From the NCBI RefSeq assembly GCF_003048255.1, contig NZ_CP028487.1, positions 4,092,001 through 4,156,000 of the forward strand: a DNA stretch of 64,000 nucleotides, in the 5' to 3' direction. The notes beneath the pieces were generated by a model. That model ran no database searches. It was given only the letters and a program-made list of their open reading frames with translations, and had not been told where the DNA came from. Source of the stretch: Yersinia massiliensis. GTDB taxonomy: Bacteria; Pseudomonadota; Gammaproteobacteria; Enterobacterales; Enterobacteriaceae. The position numbers and the translations under genes were made by a program. Each line of letters opens with the position of its first letter. Position 1 is the first letter of the stretch. Shown here one piece after another: positions 39,435 to 49,905 of this stretch.

Positions 39435-41102
39435 GTGGCTCAATACGTCTATTCCATGCATCGTGTCGGTAAGATTGTTCCACCGAAACGGCATATTTTG
39501 AAAAACATCTCCCTGAGTTTCTTCCCTGGGGCAAAAATTGGTGTACTGGGTCTGAATGGTTCCGGTAAATCAACCTTGTTGCGCATTATGGCGGGTATTG
39601 ATACCGACATTGAAGGTGAAGCGCGCCCACAACCTGGTATCAAAATTGGTTACTTGCCGCAGGAGCCCAAGCTAAATCTTGAGCAAACGGTGCGGGAATC
39701 AGTTGAAGAGGCGGTTGGCGATGTTAAACGCGCACTGACCCGTTTGGATGAGGTTTATGCGCTGTATGCTGACCCTGATGCAGATTTCGATAAACTCGCG
39801 AAAGAGCAAGGTGAGCTAGAAGCCATTATCCAAGCCCAAGATGGCCATAATCTGGATAACCAGTTAGAACGTGCTGCGGATGCTCTGCGCCTGCCGCCGT
39901 GGGATGCCAAGATTGCGAATCTGTCCGGTGGTGAACGCCGCCGCGTGGCGATTTGCCGTCTGCTGCTGGAAAAACCAGACATGCTGTTGCTGGACGAACC
40001 AACCAACCACTTGGATGCGGAATCCGTGGCATGGCTGGAACGCTTCCTGCACGATTATGAAGGCACCGTGGTCGCCATTACCCATGACCGTTACTTCCTC
40101 GATAACGTAGCCGGTTGGATTCTGGAGTTGGACCGTGGCGAAGGTATCCCATGGGAAGGCAACTACTCTTCATGGCTGGAGCAGAAAGATGCTCGTCTGG
40201 CGTTGGAAGCCTCTTCCGAAGCCGCCCGTCGCAAGTCCATTGAGAAAGAGCTGGAGTGGGTTCGTCAGAATCCAAAAGGCCGTCAGGCGAAAGGCAAAGC
40301 ACGTCTGGCCCGCTTTGAAGAACTTAACAGCGTTGAGTATCAAAAACGTAACGAAACCAGCGAGTTGTTCATTCCACCGGGTCCACGTTTAGGGGACAAA
40401 GTGCTGGAAGTGGAGCACTTGAGTAAATCTTACGGTGACCGCCTGTTGATTGATGATCTGACTTTTGCGCTGCCAAAAGGTGCCATCGTTGGGATCATCG
40501 GCCCGAACGGTGCCGGTAAATCAACGCTGTTCCGCATGTTATCCGGCCAAGAACAGCCAGACTCTGGTTCGATTTCGCTGGGCGATACCGTGCTGTTGGC
40601 CTCGGTTGATCAGTTCCGTGACAACATGGATGACAGCAAAACCGTGTGGGAAGAAGTTTCCGGCGGCCAAGACATCATGAAGATCGGCAACTTTGAAATC
40701 CCAAGCCGCGCCTACGTGGGCCGCTTTAACTTCAAAGGCATTGATCAAGGTAAGCGTGTCGGTGAGTTGTCTGGTGGGGAGCGTGGCCGTATTCATTTGG
40801 CTAAGCTGCTACAGGTTGGCGGTAACATGTTGCTGCTCGATGAACCTACCAACGATCTGGATATCGAAACGCTACGCGCACTGGAAAACGCCTTGCTGGA
40901 ATTCCCAGGTTGCGCAATGGTCATTTCCCATGACCGTTGGTTCCTTGACCGAATTGCGACTCATATCATCGATTATCAAGATGAGGGTAAAGTGCAATTC
41001 TTCGAAGGTAACTTTACCGAGTACGAAGAGTGGAAAAAACGCACTCTGGGTGCCGAGGCACTGGAACCCCATCGCATCAAATATAAGAAAATGGTTAAGT
41101 AA
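39435..41102 (+). CDS. ettA: Energy-dependent translational throttle EttA (ABC-F ATPase)
   Basis: 555 aa, same length as E. coli EttA. Two ABC ATPase domains: Walker A GLNGSGKSTLL and GPNGAGKSTLF; signatures LSGGERRRV and LSGGERGRI; Walker B MLLLDEPTNHLDAESV and MLLLDEPTNDLDIETL. The linker between them is the ribosomal E-site P-tRNA interaction motif. It gates the first elongation step according to the ADP/ATP ratio. Start is GTG 39435. In E. coli it sits between nadR and slt; here the rhamnose island separates it from nadR. Confidence 0.97.
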   Translation: MAQYVYSMHRVGKIVPPKRHILKNISLSFFPGAKIGVLGLNGSGKSTLLRIMAGIDTDIEGEARPQPGIKIGYLPQEPKLNLEQTVRESVEEAVGDVKRALTRLDEVYALYADPDADFDKLAKEQGELEAIIQAQDGHNLDNQLERAADALRLPPWDAKIANLSGGERRRVAICRLLLEKPDMLLLDEPTNHLDAESVAWLERFLHDYEGTVVAITHDRYFLDNVAGWILELDRGEGIPWEGNYSSWLEQKDARLALEASSEAARRKSIEKELEWVRQNPKGRQAKGKARLARFEELNSVEYQKRNETSELFIPPGPRLGDKVLEVEHLSKSYGDRLLIDDLTFALPKGAIVGIIGPNGAGKSTLFRMLSGQEQPDSGSISLGDTVLLASVDQFRDNMDDSKTVWEEVSGGQDIMKIGNFEIPSRAYVGRFNFKGIDQGKRVGELSGGERGRIHLAKLLQVGGNMLLLDEPTNDLDIETLRALENALLEFPGCAMVISHDRWFLDRIATHIIDYQDEGKVQFFEGNFTEYEEWKKRTLGAEALEPHRIKYKKMVK

Positions 41103-41128
41103 TGACTTAACCTGACTTAACCCAACTC

Positions 41129-41154
41129 ACGGCCTGCCATTGCAGGCCGTTTTC
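41129..41154 (+). terminator. ettA terminator
   Basis: ACGGCCTGC, loop CATT, GCAGGCCGT is followed by TTTTC, 27 bases after the ettA stop. Confidence 0.9.
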
Positions 41155-41287
41155 ATTAGGAATAACCATTCCATCAACCAAGATTGCCCCCCTGTTCCTC
41201 TGTTATTTCCGCGGTAAACCTCCCGCCTACCCAGCCACTCACAACCAGAATTCTATTCTGTGATCACTATCATTCTTACCCACTGAA

Positions 41288-41328
41288 TTTTGCCAGTTTT
41301 CCTTGTCCTAAGGCAGCCAGCAGAAGGT
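41288..41328 (+). promoter_or_regulatory. Putative RhaS operator of rhaT
   Basis: TTTTGCCA (41288-41295), 16 bases, GGCAG (41312-41316), 5 bases, AGAAGGT (41322-41328). The same words with the same spacings occur upstream of rhaB (44597-44637), which makes a shared regulator site likely. Confidence 0.75.
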
Positions 41329-41424
41329 GACAAAACTGCACACTATTTAGACTCCTTCGTCATCAGCGGTTTGTGCCCTTCCCGTTCGGCGCCTATCCGC
41401 ATCATCACAACGAAGGATAATAAG

Positions 41425-42459
41425 ATGAACAATGCGATTATATTGGGGATAATTTGGCATCTGGTGGGCGCTGCAAGTGCGGCGTGCTTCTATGCGCCCT
41501 TTAAGCAAGTGAAGAAATGGTCGTGGGAAACCATGTGGTCCATTGGTGGATTAGTCTCTTGGCTTATCCTTCCTTGGACAGTCAGTTATTTGTTATTACC
41601 TGATTTTTGGCAATATTACGGTTCTTTTAGTCTTGCCACGCTATTGCCAGTATTTCTGTTCGGTGCCATGTGGGGGGTTGGTAATATCAACTACGGCCTC
41701 ACCATGCGCTACCTTGGAATGTCGATGGGGATTGGGATAGCCATCGGTATCACCCTGATTATCGGCACGCTAATGACGCCTATTCTCCAAGGGCGTTTCG
41801 ACATGCTATTGGGGACTGCTGGGGGGCGAATGACGCTGCTTGGCGTATTTGTTGCGCTGATAGGTGTGGCCATCGTTAGCTATGCTGGGCTGCTGAAAGA
41901 GCGGGCGATGGGTATTCAGGCCGAAGAGTTCAATCTAAAGAAAGGGCTCGTATTGGCTGTCATGTGCGGCATTTTCTCTGCCGGTATGTCATTTGCCATG
42001 GATGCCGCGAAACCGATGCATGAAGCAGCCAGCGCATTAGGTATTAACCCGTTATATGTGGCACTGCCAAGCTACGTCATCATTATGGGGGGCGGTGCCA
42101 TCATCAACTTGAGTTACTGCTTCATTCGTTTGGCAACACTCAAAAATCTATCCGTCAAAGCCGACTTCGCTGTCGCTAAGCCATTACTGATCAGCAATAT
42201 TCTGTTCTCAGCGTTAGCCGGTTTGATGTGGTATCTGCAATTCTTCTTCTATGCTTGGGGCCACGCCAAGATCCCGCAACAATATGATTATATGAGCTGG
42301 ATGTTGCACATGAGTTTCTATGTATTGTGTGGCGGGATTGTTGGACTGTTACTCAAAGAGTGGAAATGCCCGACCAAAAAGCCAGTAACCGTTCTGTGTA
42401 TTGGTTGTTTAGTGATTATTCTGGCTGCCAATATTGTCGGATTGGGTATGGCAGCGTAA
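41425..42459 (+). CDS. rhaT: L-rhamnose/H+ symporter RhaT
   Basis: 344 aa from ATG 41425, chosen for GAAGGATAATAAG upstream and identity in length and N-terminus with E. coli RhaT. The frame runs 45 codons further upstream without homology. Ten hydrophobic segments; conserved [20 protein letters not shown] and [20 protein letters not shown]. Imports L-rhamnose with a proton across the inner membrane. Convergent with rhaR. Controlled by RhaS through the operator at 41288-41328 and probably by CRP. Confidence 0.96.
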   Translation: MNNAIILGIIWHLVGAASAACFYAPFKQVKKWSWETMWSIGGLVSWLILPWTVSYLLLPDFWQYYGSFSLATLLPVFLFGAMWGVGNINYGLTMRYLGMSMGIGIAIGITLIIGTLMTPILQGRFDMLLGTAGGRMTLLGVFVALIGVAIVSYAGLLKERAMGIQAEEFNLKKGLVLAVMCGIFSAGMSFAMDAAKPMHEAASALGINPLYVALPSYVIIMGGGAIINLSYCFIRLATLKNLSVKADFAVAKPLLISNILFSALAGLMWYLQFFFYAWGHAKIPQQYDYMSWMLHMSFYVLCGGIVGLLLKEWKCPTKKPVTVLCIGCLVIILAANIVGLGMAA

Positions 42460-42543
42460 CCCGCTGACTTGAAGCTGATACTTTCACGGGCAGTGTTGCA
42501 AAACCTGCCCATCATCACAGGACAACTATCGTCATTCATCGAG

Positions 42544-43440
42544 TTAGATAATGGGACTACGCTGTTGTTCTGCGCTATCAAGCTCACGCTTAGCCGGTGT
42601 GCGGATAAAGCGCTGACGGTAATCGCGCGGGGTCATACCGGCTTCGCGGGTAAACACCGCAGAGAAGTAATTACTGTCCTCAAACCCACAACGAGCGGCG
42701 ATATCACTGATGCGATGTTCGCTACCACGTAATAAACACTTCGCATGGCATAATCGAATCTGACGTAGATAATGATTGATACTCATGCCCGTTTGCTGAC
42801 GGAATAATTGTTTAAGAGAACGTTCAACCAACTGGTTTTTAAAGCAAAAATCCGCCATATCAAAATGCACTCCTAAACTTTGCTGCAACGCAGACATAAT
42901 TAAATCCAGTTGCTCACCATCAGGGAGTAGGTGCGATTGTTCTGCCCGGTAGCGATGGCGTTTCAATACGATCGCCAGTTGCAGTAACAGTGCCTCGGTC
43001 AATTGTATCGACCATGAATCCGTCTTGCGCGACTCTTGCGCCAATTGCTGAATAATGGGCCGCGCCTGAGCCATCCCTTCGGTGGTTAGCCGCCAATAAC
43101 CTTGGTTCTGTTCATGGCCAAAAGGAGGCAGTAATTTATGCCATTGCGCATTGAGACGCAGCCGCTCGGGACAATAAATGATGTTGTCTAGTACCAAGTC
43201 ATGGACAGATTCATAGCTATGATGGTCTTGCGCTTGAATATAAAAAACATCACCACAGGTAATGCGATAAGGGTGATCATTCAATACATGCAGGCCATTG
43301 CCCCGCCAAACAATCACAATTTCGCAAAATTGATGGGTATGCTCTGCGAAAACTTCCTGCGGGTATCGGTTGGTGACAGCCACCGGCATGTGTTCCGAGG
43401 GTAAATAGTCTCGGCTTTCTAACAGCAGTGGTGCTCGCAT
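42544..43440 (-). CDS. rhaR: AraC-family regulator RhaR
   Basis: 298 aa. N-terminal cupin sugar-binding domain ([20 protein letters not shown], about 31-50) and C-terminal double helix-turn-helix (about 195-285: [20 protein letters not shown] and [20 protein letters not shown]). RhaR activates rhaSR in response to L-rhamnose. ATG preceded by AAGG at eight bases. It follows rhaS on the same strand by 110 bp, giving the rhaS-rhaR order of E. coli. Roles of rhaR and rhaS are assigned by gene order. Confidence 0.92.
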   Translation of the reverse strand: MRAPLLLESRDYLPSEHMPVAVTNRYPQEVFAEHTHQFCEIVIVWRGNGLHVLNDHPYRITCGDVFYIQAQDHHSYESVHDLVLDNIIYCPERLRLNAQWHKLLPPFGHEQNQGYWRLTTEGMAQARPIIQQLAQESRKTDSWSIQLTEALLLQLAIVLKRHRYRAEQSHLLPDGEQLDLIMSALQQSLGVHFDMADFCFKNQLVERSLKQLFRQQTGMSINHYLRQIRLCHAKCLLRGSEHRISDIAARCGFEDSNYFSAVFTREAGMTPRDYRQRFIRTPAKRELDSAEQQRSPII

Positions 43441-43550
43441 GTCGGCAGCCTTATCGTTATCGATTAATTAATGAGCATCTTATTATTGGCGGAATACCCC
43501 ATTTTTACCGTGATGCCATTCACGCCTTGCCTGTTAGGCGGTCATAGTCA

Positions 43551-44372
43551 CTAAAGCTGGCTACGTAAATCACGGGGGGACTGAGAGAATTCTCGCTTAA
43601 ACAAGGTGGAAAAATGATTGCTGTCACCGAAACCACACTGGTATGCAATATCAGTCACGTTATTGTTGCTGTAACACAATTGATGGCGGGCTTGCAGTAA
43701 ACGCAAACGTGTCAGATAACGCTGGGGAGTCATCCCAGTTTGGTTTTTTAACTGGCGGTGTAGCGTGCGCAACGGCAATGCAAATCGGTCGGCTAATTCC
43801 GACCATTCAATCACCTCGCTGTAATGATTCTGTAGCCAGTCCAGCAGTTGGCATAATCGCCCTTCCTGATCATTGCCGATCTCTGCACGGCATCCTTGCC
43901 ACAGCTTCACCAAAAGTTGCATAAAGACACTTTCATGCAGAGCAATATCTTCAACCAAATCACTTTTTGGCACCTGCGCTAAACAAGCTATTAAGTGCCT
44001 AACTTGCTGCAAAGTCTGACCATTAACCCGCCAATGAGACGGGTAAATACCCTCACACTCTTGGGGCAAAAAATGTCCGACGCCGGATAAAAAACGAAAG
44101 GCATCAGGCGCGCGAAATAATACGTTAGTGAGAAAGAGTGCATCAGTCGATTCGAACAAATGACGATCGTGATCGCGGACAAAACAGACGCAGCCACTGC
44201 TTAATGTATGGGGCTGTCCATTAAAAACGTGCACTCCCGCGCCTTCTTCAACGATAACAATTTCATAAAAATCATGATGATGTTCTGGGAAAGCCGTTTG
44301 TGGCGCACGCGTTTCAATGGCAATGGGCGCCAAACTGGAAGCGAAAAAATCAATACTGTGCAAAACAGTCAT
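43551..44372 (-). CDS. rhaS: AraC-family activator RhaS
   Basis: 273 aa. Cupin domain with [19 protein letters not shown] (about 28-46) and C-terminal DNA-binding domain with [20 protein letters not shown] and [20 protein letters not shown]. RhaS with L-rhamnose activates rhaBAD and rhaT. ATG preceded by GAGGGCAAAAG. Divergent from rhaB; a CRP site and RhaS operator occupy the 322-bp gap. Intact here with no frameshift; I recall that in Y. pestis the rhamnose-negative phenotype has been linked to a rhaS missense change, which I cannot test from this window. Confidence 0.93.
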   Translation of the reverse strand: MTVLHSIDFFASSLAPIAIETRAPQTAFPEHHHDFYEIVIVEEGAGVHVFNGQPHTLSSGCVCFVRDHDRHLFESTDALFLTNVLFRAPDAFRFLSGVGHFLPQECEGIYPSHWRVNGQTLQQVRHLIACLAQVPKSDLVEDIALHESVFMQLLVKLWQGCRAEIGNDQEGRLCQLLDWLQNHYSEVIEWSELADRFALPLRTLHRQLKNQTGMTPQRYLTRLRLLQARHQLCYSNNNVTDIAYQCGFGDSNHFSTLFKREFSQSPRDLRSQL

Positions 44373-44567
44373 CTTTTGCCCTCTTTCGAAAGGAACGGCG
44401 AAATCGCCCTGCTTCAGACCTTGATAGTAAAAGCAGCAGAGGAAAGGAAACCTTCAATTTTTGACGTTAAAAATGACTTTGGCGGCGGTTTTTTTTAGAT
44501 ATGCACGGCAATGTTGAAAAGTATGCGCGGGGTCACAGGCGAGAGGTGTTCCACGTAAAGACGAAAC

Positions 44568-44583
44568 TGTGAGCTGTTTCACT
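44568..44583 (+). promoter_or_regulatory. CRP site upstream of rhaBAD
   Basis: TGTGA-GCTGTT-TCACT matches the CRP consensus TGTGA-N6-TCACA with one mismatch. It lies about 14 bases upstream of the RhaS operator, similar in arrangement to the E. coli rhaBAD promoter. Confidence 0.75.
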
Positions 44584-44596
44584 TTCACTTTCGTCA

Positions 44597-44637
44597 TTTT
44601 GCCAACATGCCATCACGATTGGCAGTGTTGAGAAGGT
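44597..44637 (+). promoter_or_regulatory. Putative RhaS operator of rhaBAD
   Basis: TTTTGCCA, 16 bases, GGCAG, 5 bases, AGAAGGT, identical in words and spacing to the rhaT operator. It resembles the E. coli rhaBAD RhaS site (TTGCCA ... GAGAAGGTC). It ends 57 bases before the rhaB start. Confidence 0.8.
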
Positions 44638-44694
44638 CGGTGATAAGGCAAATTTCTACACTGTTGGACATTGAGAAACAACAGGTCGCCTATC

Positions 44695-46212
44695 ATGTCC
44701 ATACCAGCTACATTTTCAACGTCAACCGTTGCGCAGCCAACCATTGCACGGCACATGGTCGCCATCGACCTTGGTGCCTCCAGTGGACGGGTGATGCTGG
44801 CAAGTTACTTGCCCGGTCAGCAACAACTGACCTTGCGGGAGGTTTGCCGCTTTACCAACCAAATTAAATCTATTGATGGCTCTGACGTCTGGGATATCGA
44901 CGCCATTGAACAAGCTATCCGTGGTGGCCTAAATCAACTCGACAGCGAAGGGATCAGGCTAGACAGCATTGGAATTGACACTTGGGGTGTTGATTTTGTA
45001 TTGCTCGATAAGCAAGGAGAAAGAGTCGGACTGCCTGTTTCATACCGTGATAGCCGTACTCAGGGTGTGATGGAGCAGGCGCAGCAGACATTGGGCAGCG
45101 ATATGATTTATCGCCGTACCGGCATTCAATTTCTCCCCTTCAACACGCTGTATCAATTACGCGCACTCAGTGAACAACAACCTCATTTGCTCGCCAAGGT
45201 CGCCCATCTATTGCTGATCCCAGACTATTTGCATTATCGCCTGACCGGACAGCTTAACTGGGAATATACCAATGCCACCACCACCCAACTTCTGAACATC
45301 GAAACCGGTGACTGGGATAGCGATTTGTTGGCTTATGCCGGTATACCGCCTCACTGGTTTGGCAAACCCAGCAAGCCTGGCAACACCATCGGCTACTGGC
45401 AAAGTCATCGCGGCCAGCAAGTCCCAGTCATTGCTGTTGCCACCCATGACACAGCCAGTGCAGTGCTCGCCGCGCCACTGATGGATACAGATGCCGCCTA
45501 TCTCAGTTCCGGTACTTGGTCGCTGATGGGGTTCGAAAGTCGTCTGCCACTCACCCACTGTCAGGCGCAGTCGAGCAATATCACCAATGAAGGGGGGGCT
45601 GAAGCACGCTATCGCGTACTCAAAAACATTATGGGCCTCTGGTTACTGCAACGTGCAGTAGACGAGTTACATATTGATGACTTACCTGAACTTATTGAAC
45701 AAGCGGCAAAACAACCGGCCTGTCGCTCGCTGATTAATCCTAATGATAGCCGCTTTATTAATCCGCCCAATATGTGCCGTGAAATTCAGAATGCCTGCCG
45801 CGAACACGGGTTACCCGTTCCCATCACGGCCGCTCAACTGACTCGCTGCATTTTTGACAGCCTAGCCATGTTGTACCGGCAAGTAGCCCAAGAGTTGGCA
45901 GAACTTCGCGGGCGCCCCATCAGCCATTTGCATATTGTCGGTGGCGGATGCCAAAACCAATTTTTGAATCAGCTCTGTGCTGATGCCTGTGGCTTACCCG
46001 TCAGTATGGGGCCTATTGAAGCCTCCACGCTGGGCAATATTGGTAGCCAATTAATCTCGCTAGGCGAGGTGGCGGATGTCGCACATTACCGCCGCATCGT
46101 AGCAAAAAACTTCCCAATGCACGCGCTATCCCCTCACGACAACACTGACTTCGCTGCCCACTGGTCGCAATTCCAGTCATTGAGTCAATTACCTAAGGAA
46201 CTTTGCATATGA
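44695..46212 (+). CDS. rhaB: L-rhamnulokinase
   Basis: 505 aa from ATG 44695 (MSIPATFS). An alternative ATG at 44755 ([15 protein letters not shown]) gives 485 aa, nearer the family length, but the better upstream AGG is at 44695, so both starts remain open. FGGY-family kinase phosphorylating L-rhamnulose to rhamnulose-1-phosphate. N-terminal ATP loop [12 protein letters not shown], sugar-site segment [15 protein letters not shown]-terminal [19 protein letters not shown]. First gene of rhaBAD; its stop overlaps rhaA (ATGA). Confidence 0.95.
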   Translation: MSIPATFSTSTVAQPTIARHMVAIDLGASSGRVMLASYLPGQQQLTLREVCRFTNQIKSIDGSDVWDIDAIEQAIRGGLNQLDSEGIRLDSIGIDTWGVDFVLLDKQGERVGLPVSYRDSRTQGVMEQAQQTLGSDMIYRRTGIQFLPFNTLYQLRALSEQQPHLLAKVAHLLLIPDYLHYRLTGQLNWEYTNATTTQLLNIETGDWDSDLLAYAGIPPHWFGKPSKPGNTIGYWQSHRGQQVPVIAVATHDTASAVLAAPLMDTDAAYLSSGTWSLMGFESRLPLTHCQAQSSNITNEGGAEARYRVLKNIMGLWLLQRAVDELHIDDLPELIEQAAKQPACRSLINPNDSRFINPPNMCREIQNACREHGLPVPITAAQLTRCIFDSLAMLYRQVAQELAELRGRPISHLHIVGGGCQNQFLNQLCADACGLPVSMGPIEASTLGNIGSQLISLGEVADVAHYRRIVAKNFPMHALSPHDNTDFAAHWSQFQSLSQLPKELCI

Positions 46213-47465
46213 CGAATTCTATTGAACAGGCTTGGATGCTGGCTAAACAGCGCTTTGCTGCGGTCGGTGTTGATGTTGATGCCGCACTAGCCCGCCTTGA
46301 TACGCTGCCCATTTCCATGCATTGCTGGCAAGGCGATGACGTGACCGGTTTTGAGAATCCGGATGGCGTTTTAACCGGTGGTATTCAAGCAACAGGAAAT
46401 TATCCGGGTAAAGCGCGTAATGCTAGTGAGTTACGTGCTGACCTGGAACAAGCGCTGGCATTAATTCCTGGCCCTAAACGCCTCAATTTACATGCTATTT
46501 ATCTCGAATCCGACACGCCTGTTGCTCGCAATAAGATCGAGCCGCATCACTTCAAACACTGGGTTGAGTGGGCGAAGAAGCATCATTTAGGGTTGGATTT
46601 TAACCCTTCTTGCTTCTCTCACCCGCTCAGTGCCGATGGCTTTACCCTGTCGCACGCCAATCCTGAAATCCGCCAGTTCTGGATTGAGCATTGTCAGGCC
46701 AGCCGCCGCGTTTCAGCCTATTTTGGCGAACAGTTGGGCACACCTTCTGTCATGAACATCTGGATCCCTGATGGCATGAAAGATACCCCTGTTGATCGGC
46801 TTGCCCCCCGCCAACGCTTGTTATCTGCGTTAGATGAAGTCATCAGTGAAGCATTAAACCCCGCTCACCATATTGATGCTGTTGAGAGCAAATTGTTTGG
46901 TATTGGCGCTGAAAGCTACACCGTCGGTTCCAACGAATTTTATATGGGTTATGCCACCAGCCGCCAAACTGCACTGTGCTTGGACGCCGGTCACTTCCAT
47001 CCCACTGAAGTCATTTCCGACAAGATATCCAGCGCGATGCTGTATGTCCCACGCCTGCTGCTCCACGTCAGCCGTCCTGTCCGTTGGGACAGTGACCATG
47101 TGGTGTTGCTGGATGATGAAACACAGGCCATTGCCGGTGAGATCATTCGACACAATTTGTTTGATCGGGTCCATATCGGCCTCGATTTCTTTGATGCCTC
47201 CATCAACCGGATTGCTGCTTGGGTTATTGGCACGCGCAACATGAAAAAAGCCTTACTACGCGCCTTACTCGAACCTACCGATATGCTGCGCCAACTGGAA
47301 TTACGCGGAGATTTCACCGCACGACTGGCGCTGCTGGAAGAACAGAAGTCTCTGCCTTGGCAGGCTATTTGGGAAGGTTACTGCCAGCGCAATGATGTTC
47401 CAGTTGATGCCCGCTGGCTCGATGCAGTACGCGAATATGAACAACAGACTCTCAGCCAACGTTAA
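46209..47465 (+). CDS. rhaA: L-rhamnose isomerase
   Basis: 418 aa from ATG 46209, which overlaps the rhaB stop. It converts L-rhamnose to L-rhamnulose using Mn2+ in a TIM barrel. Diagnostic segments: [57 protein letters not shown] and [17 protein letters not shown], which carry the metal-binding His, Asp and Glu residues. E. coli RhaA is 419 aa. Second cistron of rhaBAD. Confidence 0.98.
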   Translation: MTNSIEQAWMLAKQRFAAVGVDVDAALARLDTLPISMHCWQGDDVTGFENPDGVLTGGIQATGNYPGKARNASELRADLEQALALIPGPKRLNLHAIYLESDTPVARNKIEPHHFKHWVEWAKKHHLGLDFNPSCFSHPLSADGFTLSHANPEIRQFWIEHCQASRRVSAYFGEQLGTPSVMNIWIPDGMKDTPVDRLAPRQRLLSALDEVISEALNPAHHIDAVESKLFGIGAESYTVGSNEFYMGYATSRQTALCLDAGHFHPTEVISDKISSAMLYVPRLLLHVSRPVRWDSDHVVLLDDETQAIAGEIIRHNLFDRVHIGLDFFDASINRIAAWVIGTRNMKKALLRALLEPTDMLRQLELRGDFTARLALLEEQKSLPWQAIWEGYCQRNDVPVDARWLDAVREYEQQTLSQR

Positions 47466-47474
47466 GGATTTATT

Positions 47475-48299
47475 ATGCAAACTATTCTGTCTTCCTGGTT
47501 TATTCAGGGAATGATTAAAGCCACAGGTGATATGTGGCGTAAAGGTTGGGATGAACGTAACGGTGGCAATATCAGCTTGCGATTGCTCGACGCCGAAGTT
47601 GAGCCTTATCGTCGTGATTTCTCCCCCCAACCGCGCCACGTGGAGCTCACGCAACCCGCGCTTGAACTGGCGAACTGCTGGTTTTTAGTGACCGGTTCCG
47701 GAAAGTTTTTCCGCAATGTTGAATTAAACCCAGCCGAAAATCTGGTGTTACTGCAAGTCAGTGCTGATGGTATGGCATATCACATTCACTGGGGACTGAC
47801 TCAAGGGGGGCTGCCGACCTCTGAATTAGCGGCGCATTTCCAGTCTCACATCGTCCGGATGCAGGTCAGTGGCGGGACTAATCGGGTCATTATGCACTGC
47901 CACGCCACCAATCTGATTGCGCTGAGTTATGTCCAAAAACTGGATAATGCCAGTTTCACTCGGTTGTTATGGGAAGGCAGTACTGAATGCTTAGTGGTGT
48001 TCCCTGATGGTATTGGCATTGTGCCATGGATGGTGCCAGGCACCGATGGGATTGGTACGCAGACGGCGGAACAAATGCGCAACCATAGCCTCGTACTTTG
48101 GCCTTTCCACGGTATTTTCGGCAGCGGCCCCACGTTGGATGATGCTTTCGGCCTCATTGATACCGCCGAGAAGTCAGCCGAGATCATGGTGAAAGTCTTG
48201 TCCATGGGGGGCAAGAAACAGACCATTTCACGTGAGCAACTCATTGCCCTAGCCGCGCGTTTTGATGTCACCCCACTGGCGGCAGCGCTAGACGCTTAA
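47475..48299 (+). CDS. rhaD: Rhamnulose-1-phosphate aldolase
   Basis: 274 aa class II zinc aldolase that splits L-rhamnulose-1-phosphate to DHAP and L-lactaldehyde. GGNISLRL near residue 28 is the phosphate-binding segment; zinc ligands are in MHCHATN and [22 protein letters not shown] preceded by AAGGATTTATT, nine bases after rhaA. Followed by a strong hairpin before fucO. Same length as E. coli RhaD. Confidence 0.97.
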   Translation: MQTILSSWFIQGMIKATGDMWRKGWDERNGGNISLRLLDAEVEPYRRDFSPQPRHVELTQPALELANCWFLVTGSGKFFRNVELNPAENLVLLQVSADGMAYHIHWGLTQGGLPTSELAAHFQSHIVRMQVSGGTNRVIMHCHATNLIALSYVQKLDNASFTRLLWEGSTECLVVFPDGIGIVPWMVPGTDGIGTQTAEQMRNHSLVLWPFHGIFGSGPTLDDAFGLIDTAEKSAEIMVKVLSMGGKKQTISREQLIALAARFDVTPLAAALDA

Positions 48300-48306
48300 C
48301 CTTTAA

Positions 48307-48334
48307 AACCGGCCTCCGTTAACGGGGGCCGGTT
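48307..48334 (+). other. Hairpin between rhaD and fucO
   Basis: AACCGGCC-T-CCG, loop TTAA, CGG-G-GGCCGGTT forms an 11-base-pair stem right after rhaD. No T run follows. A processing, stability or partial termination role is more likely than full termination. Confidence 0.65.
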
Positions 48335-48364
48335 ATCACAGAGGCCTTATTTGAGGAATACAAG

Positions 48365-49513
48365 ATGAGCTTCATGTTGGCACTACCCAAAATAAGTTTG
48401 CATGGCACCGGTGCTATTGGCGATATGGTGCAATTGCTCCGCGATAAACAGTGGGGAAAGGCGCTGATTGTGACTGACGGGCAACTCGTCGAACTCGGTT
48501 TGCTAGACAGCTTGTTTACCGCCATGAACCAGCACCAGTTATCTTATGCGCTGTTTGGCGACGTTTTCCCTAATCCAACAGAATCCTTAGTCCAAGCTGG
48601 CTTAACTGCCTTCACTCAGCATGAGTGCGACTATCTGATCGCCTTTGGCGGTGGCAGCCCCATCGATACAGCTAAGGCCATTAAGATACTGACGGCCAAC
48701 CCTAGCCCCTCTACGGCCTACTCCGGTATTGGCAAAGTCAAACAGCCTGGCGTCCCACTGGTGGCTATCAATACCACAGCCGGCACGGCAGCGGAAATGA
48801 CCAGCAACGCCGTCATCATTGATAGTCAGCGGCAAGTGAAAGAAGTGATTATCGATACGAATATCATTCCAGACATTGCCGTCGACGACCCTGAGGTCAT
48901 GCTTAACATTCCTGCTAGCGTCACTGCCGCAACAGGGATGGATGCCCTCACCCACGCCATCGAAGCCTATGTTTCGCTCGGCGCGCACACATTAACCGAC
49001 CCTTGCGCGCTAGAGTCTATCCGTCTGATTAGCCAATGGCTGCCAGTCGCCGTCGATGAGGGTAAAAACCTTCAGGCGCGAGAGATGATGGCATGTGGTC
49101 AATATCTGGCAGGGATGGCATTTAACAGCGCTGGATTAGGCTTGGTTCATGCACTCGCGCATCAGCCGGGCGCGACACATAACCTTCCTCATGGCGTCTG
49201 CAATGCTATCTTGCTGCCCGTGATTGAAGAATATAATCGTCCGCAAGCCGTCAGCCGTTTTGCCCGTATCGCGCAGGCAATGGGGGTCAACACCCAAGCA
49301 ATGAGTGATGAACAAGCCAGCCATCAGGCTATCGCCGCCATACGCCAACTGTCGTTGCGCGTCGGTATTCCTGCCGGATTTTCTGCCTTAGGTATTGAGG
49401 AAAGTGATATTGAAGGCTGGTTAGATAAAGCACTCGCCGATCCTTGCGCGCCTTGCAACCCAAGGGCTGCGGATCGTGAACAAGTACGCGCACTTTACTT
49501 GCAGGCACTTTGA
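48365..49513 (+). CDS. fucO: Lactaldehyde reductase (propanediol oxidoreductase)
   Basis: 382 aa group III iron-dependent alcohol dehydrogenase reducing L-lactaldehyde to L-1,2-propanediol with NADH. NAD-binding GGGSPIDTAKAI near residue 97; iron-site histidines in VHALAHQPGATHNLPHGVCNA. In E. coli fucO is in the fucose operon. Here it sits directly behind rhaD, giving the rhamnose pathway its own lactaldehyde sink. ATG preceded by GAGGAATACAAG. 12 bases separate it from rhaM. Confidence 0.94.
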   Translation: MSFMLALPKISLHGTGAIGDMVQLLRDKQWGKALIVTDGQLVELGLLDSLFTAMNQHQLSYALFGDVFPNPTESLVQAGLTAFTQHECDYLIAFGGGSPIDTAKAIKILTANPSPSTAYSGIGKVKQPGVPLVAINTTAGTAAEMTSNAVIIDSQRQVKEVIIDTNIIPDIAVDDPEVMLNIPASVTAATGMDALTHAIEAYVSLGAHTLTDPCALESIRLISQWLPVAVDEGKNLQAREMMACGQYLAGMAFNSAGLGLVHALAHQPGATHNLPHGVCNAILLPVIEEYNRPQAVSRFARIAQAMGVNTQAMSDEQASHQAIAAIRQLSLRVGIPAGFSALGIEESDIEGWLDKALADPCAPCNPRAADREQVRALYLQAL

Positions 49514-49525
49514 GGGAATAACATC

Positions 49526-49840
49526 ATGATACGCAAAGCGTTTGTCATGCAGGTCAATCCTGATGCCCATGGTGAATATCAGCGTCGGCACACCCCCATT
49601 TGGCCGGAGTTAGAAGCCGTGTTGAAAGCACAGGGTGCTCATCACTACTCGATTTTCATCGATGAAACACGCCATTTGCTGTTTGGTTTTGTCGAAATTG
49701 AATCGGAAGCGCGCTGGAATGCCGTGGCTGACACTGCCGTTTGCCAGCGCTGGTGGCAACATATGGCCGATGTCATGCCGACTCATGCCGATAACAGCCC
49801 AGTGAGCCTGACGCTCCGAGAAGTGTTCTATCTGGATTAA
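49526..49840 (+). CDS. rhaM: L-rhamnose mutarotase
   Basis: 104 aa, E. coli length. Interconverts alpha and beta anomers of L-rhamnose. Family pattern: [20 protein letters not shown], a HHYSIFIDE strand, and the paired-Trp segment [23 protein letters not shown] preceded by GAGGGAATAACATC. Last gene of rhaBAD-fucO-rhaM. Confidence 0.96.
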   Translation: MIRKAFVMQVNPDAHGEYQRRHTPIWPELEAVLKAQGAHHYSIFIDETRHLLFGFVEIESEARWNAVADTAVCQRWWQHMADVMPTHADNSPVSLTLREVFYLD

Positions 49841-49876
49841 CCTGTTTTACCGTTTTGCTCAGGCCAATAAGCCAAA

Positions 49877-49901
49877 GTGGAGTCGGCAATCCCGGCTCCA
49901 C
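49877..49901 (-). terminator. Hairpin between convergent rhaM and the LysR gene
   Basis: GTGGAGTCGG and CCGGCTCCAC pair with one G-T wobble. TTTGG follows on the minus strand, a weak T run, so it may terminate the LysR transcript. Confidence 0.5.
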
Positions 49902-49905
49902 GCAC

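Larger units (their letters stand above)
41103..41424 (+). promoter_or_regulatory. rhaT upstream region
   Basis: 322 bp containing the ettA terminator, a possible CRP half-site pair TGTGA-TCACTA-TCATT at 41259-41274, and the RhaS-type operator at 41288-41328. Confidence 0.6.
44373..44694. promoter_or_regulatory. rhaS/rhaB divergent control region
   Basis: 322 bp holding the promoters of rhaSR (minus) and rhaBAD (plus), the CRP-type site at 44568-44583, and the RhaS-type operator at 44597-44637. Confidence 0.7.

Noticed and set aside
41290..41424. N-terminal extension of rhaT
   Set aside because: These 45 codons overlap the RhaS operator and have no homology to the transporter; ATG 41425 gives the family length.
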